The notes below the pieces were generated by a model. The model was not told where the DNA came from, searched no databases, and worked only from the letters and a program-made list of their open reading frames with translations. Shown here one piece after another: positions 1 to 9,700 of a DNA stretch of 46,224 nt (its first letter is position 1; every line of letters begins with the position of its first letter). The translations under genes were made by a program, and so were the position numbers. This DNA comes from Candidatus Zhuqueibacterota bacterium (GTDB lineage Bacteria > Zhuqueibacterota > Zhuqueibacteria > Zhuqueibacterales > Zhuqueibacteraceae), in NCBI GenBank assembly GCA_022616415.1, contig JAKEEU010000240.1, forward strand, positions 1-46,224, written 5' to 3'.

Positions 1-110
1 TCCTCCTTGATTAAAGGTGCAGTCAACCACATCAAGGCGAAAAGAGTGTTACCCCTAAAGCTGACGAGTTTATGGCAATTCAATTTAGCAAAAACAATTA
101 CAATTAGGTG

Positions 111-152
111 TTTTACGAATTACGCTTTACGAATTACGTTTTACGCATTACG
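111..152. repeat. TTACG-type low-complexity repeat
   Basis: Three near-tandem copies of a unit close to TTTACGAATTACG lie just beyond the stop codon of the acylase gene. The same word recurs at 6711-6760 and 26718-26753, also next to gene ends. It is seen directly; its function is unknown. Bases 1-110 hold no gene that I can support. Confidence 0.6.
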
Positions 153-154
153 TC

Positions 155-2335
155 TTATCTCATCAGCACCATTTTCTTCGTTTGCACGCGATCACCGGCC
201 TTTAAAGTGTAAAAGTATATTCCTGAGTTGACCGCTTGGCCGTGATCGTTCTTCCCATCCCAGACCGCTGATTTCTGCCCCGGCGATTGACGGCCATTCA
301 CCAGCGTCCTGATCTCTTGCCCCAGCGCATTGAAGATGGTTAACCGGACTTCACTGGCTACTGGCAACTGGTAACTGATCACTGTCTCCGGATTTCCCTC
401 GCCTTTGGCGGGGGATTTCGCTTCGCTCAAGAAAGGATTGGGATAATTCTGTGCCAGCGTAAAAGTTGCTGGAGTTCGATCTTCCGAGGCAACACTCACC
501 GGCACTTGCCCGAATTCCATGTCCTTGAATCCCCAGTTACCATACGAGCTCCACTGGTCCGAAAAATGGGGGCTGGGTTGGCCTGTTAAGCTGATAAAAC
601 CGCTTTGACCCGGCGCGAGAATATTTTCATCGATAATTTCAGAAGCTGTGAATTCGATGGCCTGTTCATAGGTGCCCCTGTCGTTGATTTGCCTGGCCAC
701 GTCCTTCAGGTTAGAAAAAGAAAAGCCATTAATGGGATCGACGAAATTGCCAATATTCGTCACATGGTCGGGACCTACCCAGCCAATGTTGTCACCATTG
801 TCCCACCAAATCACCGGTTTGTTGTTCCAATTCACGAAATAATCTTGCGCTGTGTTATCGGCTTGCGGTAAGTCAGCAAAATTGATGAATCCACCCCATT
901 CCTCAGTGCCATCGCCTTTGTGAGGCAGACGAGGATCCACGCCATCGCTGCGATCCTGGTATTTTCCGGCATGCCAAAACTTTATCTTTTGGTCTTTTCC
1001 GGCATAAAAGAGATTGAAGCCCAGGGGGATAAATGAGACAGCAGACTCAAATTCCTCCAGGTTGGTTGCTCTTATTGCACCGTCAACAAATTTCAGCATA
1101 TCTAATTCCTGATTCCAAAAGGTCATTTTCAAGGAGAAGACCTGATGATTTTGTAGATCATCGCCAAATACCGGACCATGAATGGTGCGATAATGAGTAA
1201 AAGGAATTTGAGCACCCAAGCTAATAATGGTGTCTTGTATGGCTTCAAAATTTAGCCATTGTCCGTTGTGGACATATTTGTTGAAGGAAGCTTCCATGGT
1301 CGAATCGATGTAGACGTCGCTGTTGTCATCTCCTGCACTGGTGATTGACCAGGCATGATGTTCCGTATGTCCAATGACCAACGAGGGTATACCGGCAATG
1401 GCTATTCCGCCTACATGAAATGTGGGGCAATCCAGCTCGACTTCGTTGGGAATGGAAGGTTCATCTTCCTCGGGAGGATGATCGGTTTGAGGAGCACCCA
1501 ATAGCATGACATTGCCGGAATTGGATTTTGTTGTTGAAATGAGAACCGCAAAGCTACCCCATTTCAAAGGTAATCTTAGTGCCTCAGCGCGAGATTTAAG
1601 CTCATATCTTCTCTTGGTGAGAGATGCAATAACCTCCTCTCTCACACGCATTCCTGAATAGCTCCAGTTTCTGATCGTTGCCGAGCCTCCGCCTCGGATC
1701 GTCGTTGGCGCGCTGGGATCATTGATGGGGCGATTGAGATCGAACCAGGCTTGTCCATTTTGCCGCAGTTCTACTAATCGATCGAGTTCCTCACCCCCGC
1801 CTTGGCCGAAAAATCTGCTAATAAGTTGTATAATTGCAATCGATTTGTAGACTGTCCACCGTTCCATTGGAAATGTTCTAAACTGAATGGGTTTATATTT
1901 TGCAGGGTTTGTGGCCATGGAATCCAGATAGGTGTTAATTCCATCCCGATACGATTCCAACATGGTCTTAAATTTCATGGGCAGAGCATTGAACTGTTGT
2001 CGGCGTTCTTCCGTAGTATAAAATAAGGTTCGAATGGCCCCATCAGATTCCAGATAATCGCTACCAAACCATTCTGCCAGCTTGCCTTCGGCATTTCTTC
2101 GGAACAGTTCCAATTGAAACAGCCGGTCCTGGGCAACCGCAAAGCCCTGGCCAAAGAAGACGCCAGATTCCGATTCTCCAACGATGTGGGGCACCCCATA
2201 AGAGTCACGATATATGGTGACGGTGGTGCCATCCGGAGCGGTAAGGGTGATGGTATCAGCTAAAAGAGTTGCTGGTACCGTTAGAAAAAAAACTATGGCG
2301 GCAAAAAACACAGTGATGGAAACTGATTGTTTCAT
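155..2335 (-). CDS. Secreted penicillin acylase family protein with T9SS-type tail
   Basis: A 726-residue N-terminal nucleophile hydrolase of the penicillin/acyl-homoserine-lactone acylase family, expected to cleave an amide bond after self-processing into two chains. It begins with a signal peptide (hydrophobic stretch ending near LLAD). The alpha-chain signature GQGFAVAQDRLFQLEL is clear. The probable autocatalytic nucleophile is Ser261 in KWGSFAV, and the beta-chain features NLFYAGKDQKIKFWHAG and PGQSG..SPHFSDQW follow. The last about 90 residues form a FlgD-like sorting domain ending SGIYFYTLKAGD..KKMVLMR, typical of type IX secretion cargo, so export to the surface or medium is inferred. 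The start at 2335 is chosen because GGAGG lies 10 bases upstream; a longer reading to 2374 has no such site. The middle of the beta chain looks about 100 residues shorter than usual. The substrate is unknown. Confidence 0.9.
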   Translation of the reverse strand: MKQSVSITVFFAAIVFFLTVPATLLADTITLTAPDGTTVTIYRDSYGVPHIVGESESGVFFGQGFAVAQDRLFQLELFRRNAEGKLAEWFGSDYLESDGAIRTLFYTTEERRQQFNALPMKFKTMLESYRDGINTYLDSMATNPAKYKPIQFRTFPMERWTVYKSIAIIQLISRFFGQGGGEELDRLVELRQNGQAWFDLNRPINDPSAPTTIRGGGSATIRNWSYSGMRVREEVIASLTKRRYELKSRAEALRLPLKWGSFAVLISTTKSNSGNVMLLGAPQTDHPPEEDEPSIPNEVELDCPTFHVGGIAIAGIPSLVIGHTEHHAWSITSAGDDNSDVYIDSTMEASFNKYVHNGQWLNFEAIQDTIISLGAQIPFTHYRTIHGPVFGDDLQNHQVFSLKMTFWNQELDMLKFVDGAIRATNLEEFESAVSFIPLGFNLFYAGKDQKIKFWHAGKYQDRSDGVDPRLPHKGDGTEEWGGFINFADLPQADNTAQDYFVNWNNKPVIWWDNGDNIGWVGPDHVTNIGNFVDPINGFSFSNLKDVARQINDRGTYEQAIEFTASEIIDENILAPGQSGFISLTGQPSPHFSDQWSSYGNWGFKDMEFGQVPVSVASEDRTPATFTLAQNYPNPFLSEAKSPAKGEGNPETVISYQLPVASEVRLTIFNALGQEIRTLVNGRQSPGQKSAVWDGKNDHGQAVNSGIYFYTLKAGDRVQTKKMVLMR

Positions 2336-2363
2336 TGGATTATGCCTCCGGTTAGATAATCGC

Positions 2364-2406
2364 CTTAGTGGCATGAATTTTTTGATGGCTCCCGATGGCC
2401 ACTAAG
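2364..2406. repeat. 9-bp inverted repeat in acylase leader
   Basis: CTTAGTGGC at 2364-2372 is matched exactly by GCCACTAAG at 2398-2406 with a 25-base loop. It lies 29-71 bases upstream of the acylase start, so it would form a hairpin in the leader RNA. A regulatory role is only inferred. Confidence 0.45.
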
Positions 2407-2407
2407 C

Positions 2408-2437
2408 ATCAAGAGTCATCAGCAATCAATTGGCTGA
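2408..2437. repeat. Shared leader direct repeat, copy 1
   Basis: This 30-base stretch matches 3000-3029 at about 25 of 30 positions. Each copy sits about 72 bases upstream of a minus-strand start codon of a secreted protein (2335 and 2928). This suggests that the two genes descend from a duplicated leader or share a regulatory site. Confidence 0.5.
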
Positions 2438-2928
2438 CCTTATCTCATCAGCACCATCTGAGGTTGGCAGATTAAGCGTGGCCAGCATGCCGCCAAAGAA
2501 GGTTGACAGACTGGTAGCGCCATAAAGCATCTTGTAGGTGGCAGCGTCTGTCTTGAAAATGCCTCCGGCGAAGGCGGCGGCAGCATCAAGAGTGCCGGGG
2601 CCGCCGGCTGGTAGTACGGGATTATTTGCTTCTTTGACCCAATTCAACCCATCCTCGGAGATGGCGAAACCGGTCTGCAGAATTCCGCCATTGCCAACAA
2701 CATCGTTTTGCCCGCCATACCACATGAGAAACTTGCCATTTTCATTGAAGCTGCTGGCACACCGTTCCATCTACCCGGGGCTCCGATGATGCCAAAAAGC
2801 GGAGCGCAGGACTTTTGCTACTGTTGCCCGAAGCCGGGCTGGGCGTGAGCAACGCGCGTCTCGGCAAGCATTAAAAATGCCATCGCCAAGAGACACACAC
2901 TCCAAATAACCATTACCTTCTTTTGCAT
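2426..2928 (-). pseudogene. Remnant of secreted glycosidase-like T9SS protein
   Basis: The start is intact: ATG at 2928, preceded by AAAGGAGG, encodes a 36-residue signal peptide (MQKKVMVIWSVCLLAM...) that stops at 2818. After a frame change, 2426-2770 carries about 110 residues with WYGGQND and AISEDGLNWVKEANNPVL. This pattern resembles the five-bladed propeller of GH43/GH32/GH130-like glycosidases. At the 3' end the bases that would spell MVLMR-stop in another frame (about 2440-2457) match the last codons of the neighbouring acylase, so the C-terminal sorting tail is also present but out of frame. Signal peptide, a piece of catalytic domain and the end of the tail remain, which points to internal deletion and frameshift. 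The exact family is uncertain. Confidence 0.6.
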
Positions 2929-2999
2929 AATAAACCTCCTTTGGGTTGGATGAATTAATGCATGCTTGTTGGCTTGATGTCTCAGAATGACCACCACAT

Positions 3000-3029
3000 A
3001 TCAAGCGCCATCAGCATTCAATCGGCTAA
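3000..3029. repeat. Shared leader direct repeat, copy 2
   Basis: Partner of 2408-2437, with about 25 of 30 bases identical in the same orientation. It lies 72 bases upstream of the signal-peptide start at 2928. Confidence 0.5.
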
Positions 3030-3052
3030 TTAATTAGCTTGCAGCGAAATCA

Positions 3053-3068
3053 GTCAAAGAGAGTGCCA
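3053..3068 (-). promoter_or_regulatory. Possible sigma-54 promoter
   Basis: On the minus strand the sequence reads TGGCAC-N5-TTGAC, against the sigma-54 consensus TGGCACG-N4-TTGC. The -24 half is perfect and the -12 half has GA instead of GC. It faces the decayed secreted gene at 2928. The same TGGCAC-N5-TTGAC arrangement occurs at 20711-20726 in front of another secreted protein. A sigma-54 activator is encoded at 5169-6698, so this is plausible but unproven. Confidence 0.35.
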
Positions 3069-3422
3069 GAAAATCAGGAAAGACTTGAGGGCGGATTAAA
3101 TTCCGTTAAAATCGGAGGTTAGAGAAGATGAGCCTGATGGTGAGAAAACTCGTTGCGACAGGCAAAAACTCGCCAGAATTGGCGAAGGCGGGTGGGTGGT
3201 TGTTTTATTTGCTTTTGGGCTCGCCAGATTCGATGAGCGTGGAGCGAGAGGCGTGGAGCGTGTGCATCCCCTTTGCCTTCGCACCGTCGCTGAGAGCAAA
3301 AAGAAAAGGTATTGCGGTCGTTTGATTTAAACACTAAATTGATTATATTGATAATGCTCGCTTGCCAACCATGTCCCTGGCGCTTGGCGCGATATGGACT
3401 GCGTCCGTAGGAGAAAACTGTC

Positions 3423-5135
3423 ATGCAAAAACTTCCCGTCGGGTTATCCGATTTCAAGCAGGTGATCGAAGGCCATTACTACTACGTGGACAAATCCCTG
3501 CTGCTCAAAGAGCTGATCGATCACGGCGCCCAAGCCATGCTTATTCCCCGGCCGCGGCGCTTCGGCAAGACGCTGAACCTGTCCATGATGCGCTATTTTT
3601 TTGAAAAGACCGATGCCGATACTTCCCATTTATTCCGTCACTTGAAAATCTGGCAAGCCGGAGAAGAATACACCAGCCGGCAGGCAAAATATCCGGTGAT
3701 TTTTTTGACGTTCAAAGACGTGAAGGAGTTCAATTGGGTAAGTGCGCTGGAGAAAATCAAACAACTGATTCAAACAGAATTTCTGCGGCACAAATATTTG
3801 CGAAACGGAAAAGTGCTGGAGGCCGAAGAACTGGATGCTTTTGACAAAATTGCCAATCTCACTGCCAGCACCAGCGCATACGAAAACAGCCTCGAGCATC
3901 TTTCCGATTTTTTGGCCCGCTATCACCATCAACCAGTGATCCTGTTGATTGACGAATACGACACCCCCATTCAAGCAGGCTACGTCAATGGCTACTATGC
4001 CGAAGTGGTCGGCTTTATGCGCAACTTTCTCAGCGGCGGCTTGAAAGACAATCCCCATTTGGAAAAGGGCGTGCTCACCGGCATTTTGCGCGTCGCCAAA
4101 GAATCCATTTTCTCCGGACTGAACAACCTTGCCGTTTTTACGCTGTTGCGGAGCGAATTTTCTGCCGCCTTCGGCTTGACGGAAGCGGAAGTCGAGCAGG
4201 CCTTGAGAGATTTTCAAGTTGCCGAGCAATACGACAATATCAGAAACTGGTATAACGGCTATATTTTCGGCGGCCAAATACTTTACAACCCCTGGTCGAT
4301 CATCAATTATCTCGCCAGTGCCGACAAGGAATTTCTGCCCTATTGGGTCAACACTTCCGACAATGCCCTCATCGAGCAAGTGCTGACGCGAGGGGGCATT
4401 GAGCTCAAAGCCGAATTGGAAAGCCTGATTCGCGGGGAGAGCATTGAAAAGCCGGTGCAGGAGAACATTGTTTACCGCGACATCGAAAAAAAAGAAGACC
4501 TGCTCTGGAGCTTTTTGTTGTTCAGCGGCTATTTGAAATCCGAAGCGCAAAGGCGGGATGATTTCGATCCGGCGAAGATTTTATGCCAACTGGTGATTCC
4601 CAACCAGGAAGTGCGCAGCATTTATATCAGCATTGTCGAACAGTGGTTTTCGCAAAAATTCGAGCCGGCGAAATTGGCAATGATGCTGCGCGCCCTCTGC
4701 GCCGGCGACATTGAGTCGTTCGAGCTCCTGTTTCGAGAAATGGTCGCGCAGATCTTCAGTTTCCATAATTTCGGCGCGGCATCGGAAAAAGTCTATCAGG
4801 CCTTTGCCATCGGTTTGTTGGTGTGGCTGGGAGGCCAATATGACCTTAAGAGCGATCGCGAGTCCGGCTATGGCCGGTACGACGTAATGCTCATTCCCCG
4901 CGATTCACATGCCGCCGGCATCATCATCGAATTCAAAAAAGTGAACACCAAGCGCGGCGAAACGAAAGACCGCGCTTTTGCCAAAGCCTTTCAGCAGATC
5001 GAAGAGAAAAACTACGCCGCGGAACTGGAGCAGCGCGGCATTCAACAGATTCGCAAGCTCGCCGTTGTGTTCAAGGGCAAACAGGTGTGGGTGAGGGAGC
5101 AAAGCGCAGAGAGCAGAGGGCATAGCGATGAATGA
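3423..5135 (+). CDS. AAA-ATPase-like protein with PD-(D/E)XK nuclease-like domain
   Basis: A 570-residue protein of the widespread AAA-ATPase-like family (PF09820) joined to a C-terminal PD-(D/E)XK module (PF08011). The family opening LPVGLSDF..VI..HYYYVDKS is present. A Walker A variant RPRRFGKTLNLS lies near residues 43-54 and Walker B PVILLIDEYD near 171-180. The nuclease-like core is near the end: GRYDVML (Asp487) followed by IIIEFKKV (Glu503, Lys505). The biological role of the family is not established, although it is often multicopy in FCB genomes. ATG at 3423 follows GTAGGAGAAAACTGTC, a good ribosome site. The last residues (about QSAESRGHSDE) are encoded by one arm of a hairpin repeat, so the natural C-terminus may have been altered. 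It is convergent with the regulator downstream. Confidence 0.85.
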   Translation: MQKLPVGLSDFKQVIEGHYYYVDKSLLLKELIDHGAQAMLIPRPRRFGKTLNLSMMRYFFEKTDADTSHLFRHLKIWQAGEEYTSRQAKYPVIFLTFKDVKEFNWVSALEKIKQLIQTEFLRHKYLRNGKVLEAEELDAFDKIANLTASTSAYENSLEHLSDFLARYHHQPVILLIDEYDTPIQAGYVNGYYAEVVGFMRNFLSGGLKDNPHLEKGVLTGILRVAKESIFSGLNNLAVFTLLRSEFSAAFGLTEAEVEQALRDFQVAEQYDNIRNWYNGYIFGGQILYNPWSIINYLASADKEFLPYWVNTSDNALIEQVLTRGGIELKAELESLIRGESIEKPVQENIVYRDIEKKEDLLWSFLLFSGYLKSEAQRRDDFDPAKILCQLVIPNQEVRSIYISIVEQWFSQKFEPAKLAMMLRALCAGDIESFELLFREMVAQIFSFHNFGAASEKVYQAFAIGLLVWLGGQYDLKSDRESGYGRYDVMLIPRDSHAAGIIIEFKKVNTKRGETKDRAFAKAFQQIEEKNYAAELEQRGIQQIRKLAVVFKGKQVWVREQSAESRGHSDE

Positions 5136-5155
5136 GGCTCTTCGCCCTCTGCTCT
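5110..5155. repeat. 12-bp perfect inverted repeat between convergent genes
   Basis: AGAGCAGAGGGC at 5110-5121 pairs exactly with GCCCTCTGCTCT at 5144-5155. It overlaps the last codons of the ATPase gene and lies just before the end of the convergent regulator (5169). It may act as a bidirectional terminator. It belongs to a family of 'GCCCTCTGCTCT/ACGC' words also seen at 6740-6795 and inside the kinase gene at 10809-10843. Confidence 0.55.
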
Positions 5156-5168
5156 ACGCCCTCCGCCC

Positions 5169-6698
5169 TCAAGCCGGCTTGGTGATCCCCAGCTTGTTCA
5201 TCCGATACCGCAAATTCGGCTCGGAGATTTTCAACACGCGCGCGGCTTGCGATTGATTCCAATCGTTTTCAATCAGGGCTTGACGGATAAGCTGCTCTTC
5301 GTGTTCCGCCAGGCTTTCATTTAGAGATTTGCGAATCGTCTGCGCCAAGGAGGTGGCTTTATTTTTTTTGAATTCCTTTTGATATTCCGGCGGCAGCAGA
5401 TCGTAACGCAGAATCGTTATGTTTGGCTTTGCCAGCGTCACCAGGCGCTCCACAAAATTTTCCAGCTCGCGGATATTGCCCTCCCATTGGCGCTGCTGCA
5501 TAAAATCCAACACCTGCTCGTGAAAAGCCTCCACCGGCTTTTGCTGCTGCGGCGCGAATTTTTTGAGAAAATGGTTGGCTAACAGCGGAATATCCTCGCG
5601 GCGCTCGCTCAAAGCCGGGACGGCGATGGGATAAACGTGCAAGCGATAATACATATCTTCGCGAAACTGCCGGCTGTCCACTAATTGGCGCAACTCCGCG
5701 CTGGAGGCGGAGATGATGCGCACGTCGATCTTGCGAGGTTTGTTGCTGCCCAGAGGCCGCATCTCACCGTCCTGCAACACGCGCAAGAGCTTGGTTTGCA
5801 TTTCGAGCGGCAGGTTGGCAATCTCGTCCATGAACAGCGTGCCTTGGTGGGCTTCTTCCAGCAAGCCTTTGCGGTCGCTCGCCGCGCCGGTGAAAGCGCC
5901 TTTGACATGGCCGAACAACTCGCTCTCCAAAAGATTTGCCGGAATGGCGCCGCAATCGATGGCGACGAAGGGGCCATCACGTCTGGCACTGATCTGATGG
6001 ATCGCGCGCGCAATCAATTCCTTGCCGGTGCCGCTTTGGCCTTCCAGCAAAACCCGCACGTCACAAAGCGCCGCGGCTTCGACCGCCTGCAATAATTCAA
6101 TGAACTTTTTGCTTTTGCCCAACAGCCCCAGTGGCTCGTATTTCGCCAGCAGCGCGGCTGCGGGCAAGGGCGCAGCAAAATACTCCTGAATTTTTTGCAC
6201 GTTGCGCAAAAACGGCGCGGCGACAGCGGCGAGCTTTTGCAAGTACCCCAGATCGTTCTCGTCAAACTCATCGTCGTGATCTTTGTTCAAAAGCAGAATG
6301 GAGCCGATGACGACGCCTTCGGTGCGCAACGGCACACACATCACGGACTTTAGTGAGAGGTCTTTGAAACGATCCTTGCGAAAGCGAGGATCATCCTTAA
6401 TATTTAGACTGAGAAAAGCGCGATTGTTTTTCAGCACCCAGCCGCAGACTTGCGCATGTACGGTATGATAACGGTGCGGCTGCGTTTCCCGCCCTTCTTT
6501 GAAAACGGTTTTCACGGTTTGGTGAGTTTGCGGGTTGATCATCATGATCAAGGCCGTTTCCGCATTCAGCAGGCTTGCGGCTTGTTGCGTCACCACGCGG
6601 AGAATTTCGTCAAAATCCCGCTGCTGGCCGATCATCTCTGCCAGCTCGAGAAGCCGTTCCAGTTTGTCATATTCCAACTCAATTGATTTTGTTGGCAT
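5169..6698 (-). CDS. GAF-domain sigma-54-dependent transcriptional activator
   Basis: A 509-residue bacterial enhancer-binding protein. An N-terminal GAF domain occupies about residues 10-165 (QQRDFDEILRVVTQQAASLL, then VCGWVLKNNRAFL and MCVPLR). The sigma-54 AAA+ domain follows, with Walker A GQSGTGKE, the sigma-54 contact loop GAFTGA, Walker B TLFMDEIANLP and the family ending YRLHVYPI. A Fis-type helix-turn-helix closes the protein (NDWNQSQAARVLKISEPNLRYRMNKLGI). There is no receiver domain, so input comes through GAF or partner proteins. ATG at 6698 is preceded by GAGG; the open frame extends upstream but that part is repeat-derived. It is the last gene of the minus-strand kinase series, 95 bases after kinase-pseudocyclase, so co-transcription and a role as output of the kinases are inferred. 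Targets could include the TGGCAC sites at 3053 and 20711. Confidence 0.9.
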   Translation of the reverse strand: MPTKSIELEYDKLERLLELAEMIGQQRDFDEILRVVTQQAASLLNAETALIMMINPQTHQTVKTVFKEGRETQPHRYHTVHAQVCGWVLKNNRAFLSLNIKDDPRFRKDRFKDLSLKSVMCVPLRTEGVVIGSILLLNKDHDDEFDENDLGYLQKLAAVAAPFLRNVQKIQEYFAAPLPAAALLAKYEPLGLLGKSKKFIELLQAVEAAALCDVRVLLEGQSGTGKELIARAIHQISARRDGPFVAIDCGAIPANLLESELFGHVKGAFTGAASDRKGLLEEAHQGTLFMDEIANLPLEMQTKLLRVLQDGEMRPLGSNKPRKIDVRIISASSAELRQLVDSRQFREDMYYRLHVYPIAVPALSERREDIPLLANHFLKKFAPQQQKPVEAFHEQVLDFMQQRQWEGNIRELENFVERLVTLAKPNITILRYDLLPPEYQKEFKKNKATSLAQTIRKSLNESLAEHEEQLIRQALIENDWNQSQAARVLKISEPNLRYRMNKLGITKPA

Positions 6699-6710
6699 GA
6701 TAAGACCTCG

Positions 6711-6793
6711 ATTAAAACGTAAAGCGTAAGGCGTAAAGCGTAGCGCTCGCTTTTCGCTTAACGCTCTACGCTCTTCGCCCTCCGCCCTCAGCT
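6711..6793. repeat. Hairpin-forming low-complexity repeat between genes
   Basis: The spacer between the kinase stop (6794) and regulator start (6698) is built from near-repeats: ACGTAAAGCGTAAGGCGTAAAGCG, then the complementary-leaning GCTTTTCGCTTAACGCTCTACGC, then CCCTCCGCCCTCAGCTC words. The two halves can pair. It mixes the words seen at 111-152 and 5110-5155. Confidence 0.55.
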
Positions 6794-9700
6794 CTATGCC
6801 CTCTGCTCTGCGCGCTCCAACTCCTCCAAATCCCATTCCAACTCCATTTCTGCGAACAAAGCCCTTGCTTTTTCAAGATAGACTTCGGCAGAAATGCCAT
6901 TCAACCCCCGGTGCTTGCTTTTCTTCTCCAGCAGGTGTTTGCCGATTTCCATGTAGGTTCTGGCCAGTTCCGGGCGGGCGCCAAGAGGCTCAGCGCTTTT
7001 TATGCATTCATCCCAAAATTTAAGCGCTTTCTTCTGCTTAGTTTCCAGCCAGTGGAGTGTTCCCATCAATCGCAATGCCTCGAGCTTCCCCGCCACACCC
7101 CAACGCGACCATTTTATCGCAGCCTTTCCGCATTTATGCGCCGCCTTTTTTATTTCCCTTAATTTCATTGCATCTTTTCCTGACGGGCCGCTTAGAAGGA
7201 CCTTTTTAAATTGATGAACGTCGAGAAGGAATTGGCTTAGGAAAATTGCCCAACGACAAAGAGGCGGGATATTGCTCGATTCCGATAACATCCGCTTTGC
7301 TTCAGTTAATGATTTCTCTGCTCCGGTTATGTCTTTGGTCATAATTTGCATCTTCGTTTTCAACGCCAAGATCAGAATACTCCAAAAGCCAAACCCAAGC
7401 TTGCGTGCAAAAATAGAACTTTCATCCAAGTATTTTACGAGATCATGAAACAGTCCTTTATTCAATTGATAGAGCGACCTACTTATCAAAGCGGTCAACC
7501 TCCCTAGATCGTATTCATAAGTATTACTAATATCGGATATTCTCTTTATTAACATAGCTGCATACGCAAAATCACCACACCAAAGCGCAACATTGAAGGA
7601 CGAATTCAGATACCCCAATGCCATATATAATTCTCCCAGATGCAAATTAGCGTTCACAAGCTTCTCGTCGATTTTATACCCTCTATCCCATTTCCCTACA
7701 AGAAAGTTGTGTCCGAGCTCAAAAACTTTGTGCTTGAGGACGGATTTAACATCATTCTCATTGATATATTGCCTGGAAACGTCCAAAAACTTTTGGCTTA
7801 TAGAGAAAGAAATTGATGCACCGGCAAAAAGAACACTCCCAGCAGCATAAATACCAGCGGCCCCTTCTATTACTTTCAGATCAAATTTACTGAGCAATCC
7901 AAACACGCCTATCGAATCTATGAACAGCCTTATCGGATTGATCGTGGACAATGCTTCGCCCCGTTTATAATATAAACCGATCACTTCAATATCTCTAATA
8001 CCGGGTATTCTCTTCTCTTTTTTTGATGGCCAATAGAGACCCTTGAGCACAAGCAAAAGATTTACGAGAAATTTACCTACAATTACAATTTTATGCCTTG
8101 ATATGCTTTCTCCAAAACATTCTAATGCCTTATCAAAATGCTCCACGGCTTCAACCAAATGCCCTTTATTATAAAAGGCGAGGGCAATATTCTTCTCCAG
8201 CATGGCGATTTTCCCGGGGTCGGCAGTCTCTCCAAATTGGTTGAGATAAAGTTTCAGGGCCTCCTGATAATAGCTGAGGGCTTCACTTGAGGCGGCCGCC
8301 TTTAACGCCTCCTCTCCGGCCTTGATTAAATATTCTTCCGCTTTCTCGAGATTTGCTGCCTTGCTGTAGTGAAAAGCGAGCATACCGTAAAATTCGTGCA
8401 ATCTATCTGAAAACACGGATTCAATCGCATTGGCGATTTGCAGGTGAAGGTCTTTCCTTTTTTTGAGCAGGATGGATTCATAAGTCACTTCTTGCACCAG
8501 CGCATGCTTGAAAAAGTACTCGAGTTCTTCCAGCCTCCTTCTTTCCCGGATAAGCTGAATGTCCTTTAAATGCTCCAATCGCTCATCTATTTCCTCAATG
8601 TTTTTCGCCACCTCAACCAAGATCTTATAAAAAAAGCTTCTTCCGATGACGGACGCGACCTTCAGCAAGGATTTGGTTTTCTCATCGAGCTTATCAATCC
8701 TGGCCAAAAGCACCTCTTGAATCGTTGCAGGTATCACCACCGACTCAATTTTTTCGGTGATTTTGAATTTTCCATTTCCAGGCTCGATTACGCCTTCATC
8801 GACAAAAGACCATACCACCTCTTCTATGAAAAAAGGATTGCCTTCGGCACGATTGGCGATGGCCGACCGGATACCAGTGGGAAGCCCGCTGGCTTTCAGC
8901 AGGTTCCGGATCAGGACGGCACACTGGTTGTCATCCAATGGCTCCAGATAAATCTCTGCATGGCATCTGCTGTATCTCTTCCGGATGGTTTGCAATATCC
9001 GCTCACCGGTTTCCCGGTAGTTTGGCCGGAAAACATTGACAAAAAGGATCCTATGGTTTTCGGCTAATCGATAAAGTGATTCGAGCAGCTCGATGGACGA
9101 CAGATCAGCCCAGTGGAGATCTTCGATGATGATGACAAGAGGGTGAAGCTCTGCACCTTTCATCATCAGCTCGCGCATATTTTTTAAAATGAGCTTTTTC
9201 ATCGCCTCGCCCTCGATCCCCTTGACCCGCTCCGCATGCTTTGCCGTGAGCTTCATGCCCATGAGCGTGGCGACGAAAGGCAAGACCTCGTCAACGCCTT
9301 CAGGATGAATTTTCACGATAGTCTTTTCCAGCTTGGATGTCGCCTCCGCTTCGCCATCCTCTTCCGTTATATTTGCCCAGTTTTTGAGAATGTCGATGAG
9401 GGGATGATAACTCAAATTCTGACCGATGGACAAAGCCCGGCCTTCGAGCAGGGTGGCGCTTTTAACGTCTTCCATTGTTCTCAATTCCGCCATCAGCCTG
9501 GACTTGCCGATGCCGGCTTCGCCGATGACGCTGACAATCGAGCCTTCGCCATTGATGGCCTTGAGCACATGCAGTTTCAACTTATCCAGCTCTTTCTCTC
9601 TGCCGACCATCTTGGAATAAATCATCCGTCCTGCGCCCAACCGAGGCCGGTGAATTTTTTCCCTGACCGATAAAAGCTCGAACACCGGAACCGCCGCTTT

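Larger units (their letters stand above)
2929..3422. other. Spacer with leader repeat and possible sigma-54 site
   Basis: No gene is supported here; the open frames lack coding features and ribosome sites. It holds the second leader repeat (3000-3029) and the TGGCAC-type site listed separately. The rest (3070-3420) shows nothing recognisable. Confidence 0.5.

Noticed and set aside
3119..3457. 112-codon minus-strand frame upstream of the ATPase gene
   Set aside because: No signal, no domain, and it overlaps the ribosome site and start of the ATPase gene on the other strand.
3630..4550. 306-codon antisense frame in the AAA-ATPase gene
   Set aside because: Opposite strand of a well-supported gene, no family resemblance, no start signal.
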